From Pocillopora verrucosa (Eukaryota > Cnidaria > Anthozoa > Scleractinia > Pocilloporidae): 64,000 bases of DNA. Both the position numbers and the translations under genes were made by a program. Location of the stretch: positions 22,104,065 through 22,168,064 of the forward strand of contig NC_089319.1 of NCBI RefSeq assembly GCF_036669915.1. Reading direction: 5' to 3'. Under the pieces are notes generated by a model that did not search any database, was not told the origin of the DNA, and saw nothing but the letters and a program-made list of their open reading frames with translations. Position 1 is the stretch's first letter, and every line of letters starts with the position of its first letter. This document shows positions 46,637 through 58,394 of the stretch, one piece after another.

Positions 46637-49600
46637 TTAGAAATTGTCCTTTAAATCGAACTTAACGAAACGCCTCCACTTCTGGACTTCAGGGCCTCCA
46701 TTACTGTCAATTGTTTGTACGACAATCAATTTGCTTCCATTCGATTCATTTTCCTGCGCATGTGCAGCAATCAGTCTACATTTAGTTCATTGCCAACACA
46801 ATATAAGAGACAGTACTATGCTTCGCAAAGCACTGATGGAAGGAGCTATCGTTACTGAAAAACGAAAAAAAAGAATATCTTAGTTTAATTGATGTTTCAA
46901 GGAATTATAACTGAAAATTGAACGGCAATTTTTTTTTTACTAACCTTGTGTGTTGAGCAAAATATCGTAAAATTGTCTTCGATGAAGGAACAACCTGAAA
47001 AATAATTTTAAAAATCTCAGAAAGAGATCCAGGTATTAATGAACACACAATGAGAGGACTACGGTGAATTTCATAGCGAGATAACAGTCCAGAATGGCTA
47101 CTACAATTTGATAGTGCGACTTGAAATCCGAGACAACAATGAGTTTGCTTTACTGTGCCCAGCGATTGGTCTAGAATACTCGCGCAACTCTCAAAACCAA
47201 TCAGATGGTTCGCTTTGAGCAATTTTTTTTAATAAAGCTCTGCGATTGGTCCACAAAAATCGCGCCACTTTCTAAACCAATCAGATTCAAAATTTAATCT
47301 AACAACATTCGGTTAGTCGCATTTCTTTCCCTCAGATCGTTTGCCTAAACTTTCATTCAATTATCGTGAGCTCCTCGTGAAATTTTCTCTTTTCCCCTGT
47401 CGGCCGTTGTGATTACTTTGGTTTCAGTTTTAGGACCCTCGGTACGATATCGTGTTATTGACTTAAGTTATGAAAGCCTGTGGTAAAAAAACTTCACTCA
47501 ATCGAGAAAAGAAAAGAAACTGTGAGGTGAGTTAATGTTTATAACAAGACAGTCAACAAGCACCTGAATCTCTTGCACATGCGTAGTGGAATATCTTAAT
47601 GCATCCCCGTTTGAAGCAGGCCAGCGTGGCGCCAAGTTCAAAACATTTGGTGCATTTCTGTGGAAACATGATGAAAAACAAGAACATTGACAACATCTTT
47701 CCTCCTTTTAGCTCCTTATACATTTCTTAGATTTGATTTGCTTGTTATTTTCAAACAGAACCAACCGATATCTCCTATTCGCGACAAAACAATTTTCCAA
47801 ATAATGCACGAACCTCTTCAGGTTTAATTCTAGGAGTTGGCTGTTCATGTAGCTTTAAAACTCTATGGTAACCCTTGGACTCCCGGGAGTGACCAATTAA
47901 TAACTACTCCATACCAAATCATTACATTGTCAAGAAGCGTAGTGGCGAGAAGAGCGAAAAACACCAAGCAGGAGATATTGCTCGATTTAACACCAAATTC
48001 TCAGAGCTAAAATTGCAAGCAAAGTATGACAAACAGGGGGGAGAATTGATATTGCAAGATTAGGAGTAAATAGAAGAGAGAAATGACTTACATGCTGTGC
48101 TGCACTTTCTACTGCTTGTTCCAAACCATGAACGGTCCTTCCGATCATAAAAACCCCAGGGGACCACACACCACAATCTCGGTGTATCCACAAGTCTACA
48201 TCGCTGCTTTCATTATCCGTTTGTATGTCAGAACTTGAGCTTGCCTTCCGGCTAGGCGAAGACAATTTCTGCGACAGTTTTCCCTCCTTAGAGGAACCAT
48301 CTACCGATTTTTCCTTTGAAAATTTCGTTTTATAAGGTCCGTAAAGATCTCCTAGCAAGTTAAAACCGCTTCGCTTGCCACAAAAAGAGCAAACCCATGT
48401 ATCGCCATCAACTCCGCCGCGCGGTTTGGTCGACATGACGTGTTTTACGGGTGAGCTTGAAGTGGAAATTTTGCGTTTCTTCGAGGGCTTTCCAATACTT
48501 ACTGTTGGAGCTTCTATCGACCGTTTCGTGCTCGCAACCGACGGTCCAGAAGCCGAGGACATTTCTTGAACAGCGACAGCAGTTTTTGAGAATTTACGTT
48601 TAGTGACAGGCTCCGACTTGACCTCTTCCTCTATTTCTGAGTCGCCTTGTTTTCGCTTCACTTTATGCACGTATGGTTTTCGCTTTTGCTTATCTTTACT
48701 TCCCACTGGCCGTCCACGAGTTTTGTTTGGCGTCACCTGTTTATTTCCTTCCACCGGGGAGGCTTGAGTGGTAGAAGACGTTTCTGCTGTTTTATCAGAT
48801 TTTTTCGAATGTGGATTGTCTTTCGTGCAAGAAGATTCTGTCTTATCAGTTTGCTTATCCTTTTCCCCAGTTTTACGGCCTTTATCAGGTCGAGTAGGTG
48901 AATTTTTAGTTGTTTTAGAGGTTGGTGATTTGTCTTTCTTCACAGGATTCTTGGTTTTGGGCGAGTGCTCTGGATTTTTAACGCTCTGATCGCACTTTTC
49001 CTTATCAGACATGGTTGCAGTTCCAGAAATTCCCTTGTCTGAAACGTTCAATGCCTCGTTCCGTGGACTGCTCGGGCAATTTTCAACTTTACCGTCGTTT
49101 CTGTCTTTTGTTGTATCTGTAGCGTTACCTCCTTTTGTAGCCGGATTACTTCCAGAACCCGTCGTAACTGGGTTCACAATAATCACCTGTGGATTTTGTT
49201 TGGATGAATCGGTGCTAAGCTTTTGTACCGGCATCAAGATGTTCCCCTGAATGAGGTACATCTTTCCAGTGGTAGTCTTTGCCACCATCACCTGTTGATT
49301 GCTCTGTGAAGAAGTGCCCTTGGCAATGATGGTAGCCTTAATGGGGGTTGCCTGGTGCTGGGTGGTGCGTGTTGTAGCTGTATGCTGCTGCACTGTCTGA
49401 ATTCCCAGGGTTCTGCTCTCAACTACATGGCCGCCATCGCTGTCTGACTCCTCTTGAGTTTTTTTATCCGCTGGAGTCTTTTCGTGTTGGCGATCATCAT
49501 CATCTGAAGAGAGACGTTCTTCGCATCTTAGGGAAGGCATTGCTGGACGCTCTTTTTTCCTGAGGACTTTGGCATCTTGAGTACCATCGGAAAGTGATTT

Positions 49601-52600
49601 CTCAGTCGCACCGCTGGACTCCTCACCGATGGCCTTAGGCTCATCTACCGTGCTGCAGACTTTGGGTTTCTCAGTTATTCCAGTCTCTCTACTTTCAGCT
49701 TCTTTCACCTCTTCACCTTCCTCAGACTCCTTAGCCGGAGTATCAACTTTGGCTGTCTTATTAAAACTCTCCTCCTTATCTACGCACACAGCACGTGCGT
49801 CATCAACGCCAGAACCAGTTTTATCAGTTTCGCACGCATTGGAGGCACCTTCAATAGTTCTCACTTTTCCAGTCCCATCATCATTCTTTTGGCTGGTTTT
49901 CCCATTTTCCTTACACCGGTCGTCTAATTTTCCACAACTCTGACTGGTTTTGTCTGCTTCGAGACCGGTTGATCGTGTCTTGTCGTCAGTATTATTACTT
50001 TCGTCAGAGGCTCCACTCAAATCCCCGATTTTGGAATCTGTCGCAGAAGCGACTGATAGTTCTTCGTTGTCAGTACCCGTTTTTTGCAATTCTCTGTTTG
50101 ATTTCTCTTTACAATCAACAATTTTTCCCTCAGAAGGTTCCTTCCCTCCTGTGCACGTCTCATCCTTATCATCATTGCTAAATTTCGAGTTCTCGTCGGA
50201 AGTTCCAACGTTACCCAGCTCCTTAACTGGACTTTCGGCACAGCTTTCTGCCTCAATAGGGCTCGTTGCACTTTCTTCTACTCCTTCATGCTCCACTTCA
50301 GATTTCTCTATTGATTGTGGAGCAACGGAAGTCGTTTCTACCGCAGTTTCTTTCTCTGGCTTTACTTCATCACCTTCGCATTGGTTTCCTACCTCTTTGC
50401 TAATATTACATGAAGATTCTTCGACCTTACTGTTCGATAAACTCTCCAAACTTCCCTCCTCTTGACCATCCTCCTGTCTTGACACCGACTTGCTCTCATT
50501 GGATTCATTAACATTGATTTCTTTAGACTTCGCTTCAGTCTTATCACACCCATTCTTTCCGATCGTTTCTCCAGTTTCATTCTTGTGTCCATCCGAGCAC
50601 AAAGGCTCTTCTTTCATAATTGAGGGTGAAACATAAGGACTTGCAGCATCTGAGGCGCTTCGTCGTTGTCGAGGATTTGCTTTGAGGGTTTCACTTCGTT
50701 TCTTTGCAGACGTTGACTTCTTCTTGAATGAGCATTGTACAGCATTGGAGACAGTAACCGTTGGTTCTGAATTCATTGGACTTGGATCACTGCTTGGTGG
50801 AGACGATGCCTTCTCCTTTGCGGTGAGAGGCTTCAGAGAGCTTCTTTCCTCAAATCCAAGTTGCCCAACTCCAGAGAGATCTGGAGTTGTGGCACTTGGA
50901 GAGGGGCCCTTGGTTGGAGATCTCTTTGATGGTGGAGAAGGCATTTTCACGGTGTTCTGATGTCCTGGATAAGATGCACGACGTTGGGTTAAGCCTCCCG
51001 TCTTGCTGGCAGCCATAAGCTGTTGCGACTGGAAGTGAGACTGTGAGGGTGTAATGCTGGGTTGAACAAACATACACGAACTCTGCGTCGGTTGTTGCTG
51101 ATGTTGCTGGAAATGCCCTTGACTTGACCCAAACGGAGACCTGGGCTGCGGAAAGTGTTCTTGAAGCCTGCTATACATGCCTGCATCTTGCTGTGGTACT
51201 GGTGACGTTGAGGAGGATCTTCGTCCAGGGGAGCAAGGTGGTTGGTATGGGTTTGTAGAAGATGTGTACGGAATGTTAGGCAACTGCATCCCTGTAGCTG
51301 ATCTGGCTGTGTAGGAAGGGCCAGCAGAACTATACCCCTGCATTTGAGATTGTGCGGGTGATGATGATGGCCTCTTAGGATATGAACTGGGCTGATATGG
51401 AACCTGCTGTGAATATGGTATTCCTGAAGGCTGCAGAAATCCTCCTCCTTGTGACATCTGCTTCCCCACAGGAGACACCGCCTGACTCATTCCATAGCCA
51501 TCCGCATAGTACTGTTGCCTATTGCTCATAGCAGCTAGGCTCAAGGAGGCTGGTCCAGGCATTCCCATGGGCTGAGTGGGGCCAGCCTGTGGACCAAACT
51601 CCCCCATGGTTTGTCCACTGACACCTCCAGGAGGGTAACTGGGATCTGGAGGAAAACCACCCTGATACGGACTCATGGCTTGGGAATGAGTTTGAGGAGA
51701 CACAGTCCTAGCACCCTGGTAACCTCCGTTGTATCCTTGATAATTTCCATTCCCATACGCAGATTGTGGAGGCTGCTGCTGTTGCTGTTGCTGCTGCTGC
51801 GGATACTGCTGCTGTTGAAGCATTAGATCCATGTCTGGCTGCATCATGCCATTGTTTGGACTTCTTGGAATCATTTGACCTGGATTCATGGAGGGGTAAC
51901 CAGAGCTACACTGTTGCTGTTGTTGGGAACTCATTCCAGTAAACTGCTGCTGCATACCTGCATAGCTACCAGACCCAAATGCCATACCAGTCTGGGGATA
52001 TCCCTATCAAAAAACAAAAACATGTTGAAACATTGTGAGGAAAAGGTAAATTTTTCCCAGAAGGCTCAGATATATAAACATGCCAAATGATAGACATCAA
52101 AATGTGGTAACAACATCAGCAACAAACTTGGCTGCTCCTTGCCTGCCACTTCATTGTTCTTTCCACATTTTGAAGTCAACCCTGATCCACTACTGAACAG
52201 ACACATGGCAGCAAGGAATATATTGAGAAAGATGTTTTTTGTCTTGTCACAAGCCAGGGACAAAGAAAAAATTCTGAGCCCCCATGAGGAATCGAATCTC
52301 AGACCTTCGGATAGATTCCATGCAATCTATCTGTTCAAAATATCCGAAAGTAGGCAACAACTACTTGATGAGCACCATCCTAAATATTAATGAACCCTGC
52401 AAGTGCAGCGCTTCAAAGGTTTTTCAAGGTCTTCTTTCCCACAAGTGAGTGCACAATTTAAATACATATCTCTCCTCTCTGCTTTGAATGGGAAAAGATT
52501 GATGGCATCATGAACTGAAATTCCAAGTTTGGCATGTTAGAGAAGGGTACAGTAGGAGCATGACAAATGTTTGAAATTAAACTGCTTTGAAAAGTTCATC

Positions 52601-55600
52601 ATTTGGTGTATTTAAGAAAAAGATGAGTGAAATCTGTGTTTTATTTTGAATCTTAAAATGTTATCTTATCTCTCCTTGACACAACTCAGTGGCACAATGA
52701 TTATGCACAAACAACTTTACAAAGGCTGGCATTTTTTAAAAGGAGGCTCTTTTGTGTACAGAGTATAACAATGACATACATACTTCTTGCCATGGAAAGC
52801 ACTTCTCATGTCTAACAAACTTTGAATTCATTCACCGATACAAAATGTTGTGGTGGAAGAACATGATTGTGGGTGCGTTTTACTTTGGAGAAAATGCTGT
52901 GAACAAGCTTCATGCATTAACCCTTTAACACCCAGAAGTGATTAACATAAAACCTCTCCCTACAATATTCATACATTATTCAGCAAACAGGTAATGAGAA
53001 TATTCAAACTTATTGGGTAGAAGCTGCTATCTTGATCTAGCACCATGTTCTTATAACTAATTTACAAGGAAATGTGTAGCAGCTACAAGGGAGAATTAAC
53101 AATCAGATCTTGGGAGTTAAAGGGTTCACTCATTGGTAATTCTCCATACTGTCTGTTAAACAATTCTTGTATTAATTTGGAGAATTTAGTATTGGGCCAA
53201 CTAATAATTGCCTGATTGATGTATTTCTTTATTCTCATCACTTGTCTGCTTGATATTGTATTAATATTGTGAGGAGAAATTCTGTCTTGGTCACACATGA
53301 GAGTTAAAGGGTTAATGGACAACAATAAAATTTAAATTAAACTAAAAAAATGAACAATTCTTATCATCTTTCTATTTTTACATGCATGTATTGATTCTGA
53401 GGTTGTACAATAATTTTCTTTTGCATGGAAATTAACAGATCATAGTCAATCATAATTCATTGCCCACACATACATGTACCAAAAAATTTTTTTTCAAATG
53501 AAATTGAGTCATGTTTGCCACCATCACATACTAATTCTGTTGCTTTGTCCCTACTGAGCAAAGAAGCGGTTTTTTTTCTAGTGCTGTCTTTCATTGAAAA
53601 TGAAGTGTAACTCAGGTGCACCAATTACAGTAAAAGTTAATAACTCCTTAATAAATGGTTTGAACCCTGGGGTAACATGTAATAGTGTAGTCTAATTGTC
53701 TGGTTGAGTGTAATCCTGAGAAAGACTGTTGTCAGAAGTGGTGACTGACAGTTCAAAAACCTGAGCAGAAGTAATCAAGAGAGTCAAGTGAATAGTCTTA
53801 CAGCCAATAACATCACAGCACAACAGACTGATCAGTTTATACCAACTGGACTCAGAACATTCTACTGACAATAATCATTCACTTGACCAGTGCTTCAAAC
53901 ACTAGCAAATTATTATTATAGTTGTATATATGCTTGTTCTTCAGAAATATCTGACATCCTGAGACCAATTTTTCTACCAATTTAGAGAGTCCTAGAACTA
54001 AAGTCTAGACTGGAGGTGAAACCTTACTTTTATACAGAGCTATTTTCAGATAACACTATTGTTCCTTGATGGCTCAAGGTTATCAGTGCCTATAACATCA
54101 GAAGACGACAGCATAGCTGGTGTGAGCTGTTTGTCAGCATTTTCATTAACTCAAGGAAGCCAAATTTTCACTGATAATCTTCCAAACTTCTTCTATACAT
54201 AGATAATTTGATATCTATAAGCATACTAATCATAAAACAAATAAAATAACTGTTCTACCAGCATCATGATTGTTTTTCTAAAACATATGCACACTGCCTA
54301 GTAGAGAAATAAATAAGAAGGGTGCCCGCCAAGCTCAATGAAATGGTTTTATGTTGTTATGACCAGTACGCGGACTTAGGATAGAACGATGAAGGCAAAA
54401 TCCCCTAATGACTTTTTCTTCAACTCTGTAATTTTTACTCAAGTTAAATATTTTTTAACTGTTTGTAGTCAACCATAGGCAATGGCAACAGCACATAGCC
54501 ATCACTTGAAACTAAAACTTTTTTGTCTGGAAGCAGTTTTGTTTTCACCCTTCAAAAAAGATTACAGGAAGTCTGTCTGTCATTGTAATGACATTAATAG
54601 CTAGATAAAACTGTCTGCAAAACTGACTCATGACAAGCTTATGAATCAAAATGAGGGTAACAGACTCTTCACAGAAATAAATAGTGGATCTTACTGTTGT
54701 TCAAGTATTTGCTGCACTAATGCTCAGTTCCCCCTTAATTTATTTTTTATAAAACAAAATGTGAAAATATAACTTAAACAACAGGAAGAGTATGTTTGTT
54801 TGTCATCACACAATGTTCTAATTTTATTTAGGTAACTGGTTATAACATGTCGACCAATTGACCTCAACTGTCTGTGAAGAAGACATCCACGAACTGATGC
54901 ATTTGGGAAAAGGACACAATAGCAATGAGATTACAGGGAGGAATTTTTGAGCATGATAAATAAATTTTAATCTCAAAAATCAGTTTTTAAAAAATGTTAT
55001 TCTTTTTTTACATTTATACTTCAAATACTATTGAATTTCATGCACGTACAAAGGTCTAAAATTGTTCTAAAAGCAACAAGTAAATTCATAATTTGTACTT
55101 CACTCCTTAAAAAAAATTAAATTAAAACATCATGCTATTCTCAAATTATAGTGGCAATAAAATGAAAGACTTATTGCAGGCGATTGTGTATAATTGATAA
55201 AATTCTCGACTGTACGAAATGAAGAAGGATAAGGAAGCAGGAAGGAGAATTTATACTTTTGCTATGTGACTGAAATTGTTAGTCGCGTATTTACAATTGT
55301 AAAGTTGAAAGATGGTACAAAACATGGAGGTTTGAAGCAAACGAGCCGACATGAAATGTTTACCAGAACGGAACAAATATTTGTTGCATCCTATTACATA
55401 TTCGCCCAGATTATTTACCCCACAACCTGTTGAATTTCCTTTGACAGCATTGCCATTCATTATCGATTTCAAAAATCGTGTCACGACAAACTAAAATACG
55501 GCAAAAAGTACTGAAAAGGGGACATGAAATTACTTGTGAGGACAAGTAAGCGCCTATTGTTAAAACGAAAAGCGGAAACTGCGTTATTTGAGGAAGTAAC

Positions 55601-55841
55601 AACTCCCTATTCACATACAAACAAAGCATAGGTGAAGGTTGCATCTGTTTAAAACCATTCCGCGCTCTCGGACATGCGCGTGTGACAAGCATGCCAAAAT
55701 GACTGGTGCCGTAAAATCAACAACAAATTAAAATCTTACCCCAGATTGAACCATCGCTGACTCGTCCATGGGCCCTTGAATACTTTCGTCAGGAGGGTCA
55801 GCGCGCATTAGCATTTTCATCAAGTCCCCATCGCCCTCCAT
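46637..55841 (-). CDS. TCF20/RAI1-like chromatin protein with C-terminal extended PHD finger
   Basis: Predicted 1424 residues. Exons: 55740-55841, 48092-52003, 47564-47657, 46945-46994, 46637-46753. The acidic start (MEGDGDLMKMLMRADPP) is followed by a Q/G/P/S-rich region with polyglutamine runs near residues 60-65 and 95-115. Then come a basic conserved-looking patch (FKKKSTSAKKR), a long acidic region (about residues 490-900), a lysine-rich region with an AT-hook (TRGRPVGSKDKQKRK, near residue 1130), and an extended PHD finger from about 1239. The ePHD reads CSFCGK, LLGDLYGPY, LWIHRDCGVWSPGV, CTKCFELGATLACF, FHYACARDSGC and FCSTHK, the layout of vertebrate TCF20 and RAI1. Those proteins bind nucleosomes and regulate transcription. 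Vertebrate members are about 1900 residues, so this one is shorter. TCF20 and RAI1 are vertebrate paralogues, so one symbol is not chosen. The last exon is tentative; without splicing the frame would end at 46897 after 16 more codons. A repeat lies 25 bp from the exon 2 donor. Confidence 0.85.
47105..47291. repeat. Two tandem CCAAT-palindrome repeats in an intron of the TCF20-like gene
   Basis: First unit: GCGATTGGTCTAGAATACTC then AAAACCAATCAGATGG. Second unit: TGCGATTGGTCCACAAAAAT then TTTCTAAACCAATCAGATTC. Both match the copies at 15188 and 19081. Confidence 0.65.
47876..48067. repeat. TTAACCC-type repeat beside a splice donor
   Basis: Contains GGACTCCCGGGAGTGACC at one end and GATTAGGAGTAAA at the other, with GATATTGCTCGATTTAACAC inside, as in the 17290 and 25738 copies. 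The end falls about 25 bp inside the intron following the 3.9 kb exon. Confidence 0.55.
51765..51825 (-). repeat. Polyglutamine-coding CAG/CAA tract
   Basis: Glutamine codons, mostly CAG with some CAA, within exon 2 of the TCF20-like gene; it encodes two runs separated by YP. A second shorter run is at about 51914-51935. Confidence 0.8.
52246..52400 (-). repeat. SINE-like repeat with a B-box in intron 1 of the TCF20-like gene
   Basis: On the minus strand GATTCGATTCC (52289-52299) fits the RNA polymerase III B box, and GGTCTGAGATTCG precedes it as in tRNA-derived SINEs. The flanking TTCTGAGCCCCCATGAGG belongs to the same unit. Boundaries are approximate. Confidence 0.45.
52917..53126. repeat. 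TTAACCC-type repeat, best complete copy
   Basis: Starts TTAACCCTTTAACACCCAG and ends CTTGGGAGTTAAAGGGTT, giving terminal inverted repeats of about 17 bp with one or two mismatches. Body contains CCTACAATATTCATACATTA and AATGTGTAGCAGCTACAAGG. Length about 210 bp and no coding capacity, so non-autonomous. Confidence 0.75.
53133..53315. repeat. Second, adjacent TTAACCC-type repeat of a different subfamily
   Basis: Ends CATGAGAGTTAAAGGGTTAA. The body (CTGTCTGTTAAACAATTC, TTCTCATCACTTGTCTGC, AATATTGTGAGGAGAAATTC) matches the reverse complement of the 25738-25933 copy rather than its neighbour. Confidence 0.65.
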
Positions 55842-58394
55842 GTCTGAAAGAATCCGCAAGCAAATTATTTGAAACGCCGCCTGGAATCTCTCGTGAAGCG
55901 ACACACACGCGCGATCAGTACGCGAAGTACACGCCGGCTTTCTATTCCATTCAGGAGGTAATCTTTGCACGCATACAACCACAGAAAGCTTCTAAACACC
56001 AAAGATCAATCACCAATTTTGACGCAGAAAAGCTTGTGGTCATGAAAGGTCAAATTATTAATTCCGCTGTCTGCATATGGAATGTTATATCATCGCATGT
56101 CGGTTGCCCCCTACACGCTACAGCTACGGTAAGTACAACATATTGTTGTTGAACAACCCGACGCAATGACACAGCATTCAACTCACCTCAATCATAGATC
56201 AAGGCCTCGGGTTTCTGTAGGTGATGGTGAATTAAAGCGCGAGATATCTCCGTTTTCCAGCAAAGTAATCGCCCATACATTTGTGATTTACTGCCAACTT
56301 TGCGAGCAGTTCACATTTCACCTTTACCGCGACTGGTCAGCGGTACACTCCGGAAATTCGACTTAGTCCCCTCAGCAGTGCCATCCGGCAATTCAACCTA
56401 TGACAGTACTCGACCCAGCGGGAATCTCTGATTGTAACAAAGAAACATGAGAACCTCAAATACATTTTAATACTGTATATGAGATTTCTCCTGTTATAAT
56501 TTTAAACGTTAGTGTTCCTGTATCGAGGAACTCGAGCCCCTTCATTTGAAAACGGAATTCGACTAAGTTGTCGTTGCCATTGTTTTAAAAATTTGACTTC
56601 CGGTTCCTTTAAAAACAGGAAGGTAGAATGTTGGGCAGTTAATCTTACCAAGAAGGGCCTGGAAACCACAGATTTGTATTGCGGAAGAAGCAAACTAAAT
56701 AGTTATTGTACGGAGAAAAATATAATTGATGAGATTAGTTTTCGTGAGGTCGAGGAAATAGGACAAATGAAAGGAACAATTAGAATTTGACTACTGCCTT
56801 AAACGGCCATATCTTAACTGATAACGCAAACCCTTAAGACAAGACGACAACGGTAATAAGAAGGTAGTGCAAGACAAAATTTAGTGAGCAGAACAGTAGC
56901 TTAGCTCACGCAGTCTCAAATTTTGTGTAGACCCTAATCAGGCCGATCCGTAAAACGAAAACGCGAAATCATCAAAATGTGAGTGGTACGAGAACGGGAA
57001 CCTCAAAGGCCAGTAATATTCGTTTCCATTCGGAACTCGACGCTGTTCACACAAGTTATGCTGAAGCTAAGGTCTGGCTTCCTTAGGAACGGTAAAAGCA
57101 TCCAGCCATTTGAAAAATTTTTAGTAAAAAATATACCTATTTGATAAGCGAAGTTTTTCCTCACCGTTGTTGTTTTAACTGCTTAAGATTCCTCGTGTTT
57201 CAACCAATAAACACATGCATCAAATGAAGACAGGAAGTGCTTTCTTAACTATCCTTTCGGTTTCCGTTTGGATGTGAACAAAGTTTAAGTAGCGCGAGGT
57301 CATGGGGCGAAACAGAGCCAAAAAAAATTAGGAGCCGAGGGCTGGGGAGTAGTACGCAGAAGGAGATAACGTTCATCACTGCCACTCTTTCTTTGTTTTT
57401 CTTTGAAGAAAAGACCCTCTTTTAATGAGAAATTAGCCATAATCTATAAGAGTAACTAAGGACATAACTTAGGCTTAAATTCTGTTAAGAACATTCTTAT
57501 TTTTTACATAGTTTTCTTGACGAGAAGTATGAATAAACGCTATATAAATAAAAACTGCAGTATTACAGGAAGATTGACCCAGATCCTTAAGGATATCCTT
57601 TTTAAAACTTCCCAACATACTGCGTATCGGAGGAAATCTCATTTTTTAGTTGAACTGAAAGTATACTTGATAACACTATCAAATACTGACTTTATTGAAG
57701 AGAACTCATTCCCTTGTATCTCATTCACCTTTTTATGTTATGTTTGAACGTCTTACCAAACTATTATACTAAACTATTATTTTGTGTTTCTCCGTTAAAG
57801 GAATTTTTTTCAGAAAAATTATGTGACTTAATAACAATGAACTACAGAAATGAGACAACTTTTAGTGGATTCTTTGATCTGGTAAACTAATATTGATGCG
57901 AGGGCATTCAGATTCACTATCCTTACACGTTAGTATATAATGATTAACATTTTAGCTATTCATACTCCATCTACTCTAGTCTTCATGCTCTATTACACTC
58001 ATTGTCCTTGATTTCTTTTAAGTGCAGCTATAGGTTCTAACTTCAAGGGCGTAGCTGGGGGGATCCTGTGGTGCCCTTAAACCCCCCCCCCCCCTTTGTG
58101 AGCCTTTCTAAGCAACAACCAACAATATTCAGGTGACGAAATCGAATGAGTAACCTCTGTTTGACACAGTGTGACCCCCCTCTCCCCCTTTGAAAAATCC
58201 TGGCTACGCTCTTGAACGACCCTTTTGCTCCTCGGTGTAGCATGATTTTATAAAGTATTGCTGTTGTTGTAGCTGTTACTCTACTTCAACAAGTTTTAAG
58301 ATATAGCAAACACGTTCTTCTTAACAACTCCACCTACTAAGGAGAAATTGTTAGTGTAGATTCGGTTGGAACTGGGTTCAAACCAGCTAGCTGT
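55842..58394. other. Upstream region of the TCF20-like gene and GPCR spacer
   Basis: No coding gene is supported. The first few hundred bases upstream of 55841 are CpG-richer and probably hold the promoter. Short open frames at 56512-56790 (plus) and 57517-57747 (plus) lack homology. A MITE covers 58044-58215. Confidence 0.45.
58044..58215. mobile_element. MITE with GGCGTAGC terminal inverted repeats
   Basis: The left end CAAGGGCGTAGCTGGG is inverted at the right end as CCTGGCTACGCTCTTG. Inside are C-rich runs of CCCCCCCCC and CCCCCCTCTCCCCC. About 170 bp, no coding capacity. A fragment of a similar end (CTAGCTACGCTCCTGA) occurs at about 20678-20693. Confidence 0.65.

Noticed and set aside
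46897..46944. Read-through C terminus of the TCF20-like protein (16 extra codons)
   Set aside because: Begins at a good donor and runs into a poly-A-derived lysine run; the spliced ending at 46637 is preferred though unproven.
48375..50960. Long plus-strand open frames (up to 171 codons) opposite the TCF20-like exon 2
   Set aside because: Serine/leucine-rich antisense shadows of a low-complexity coding exon; no homology, the minus strand carries the domains.
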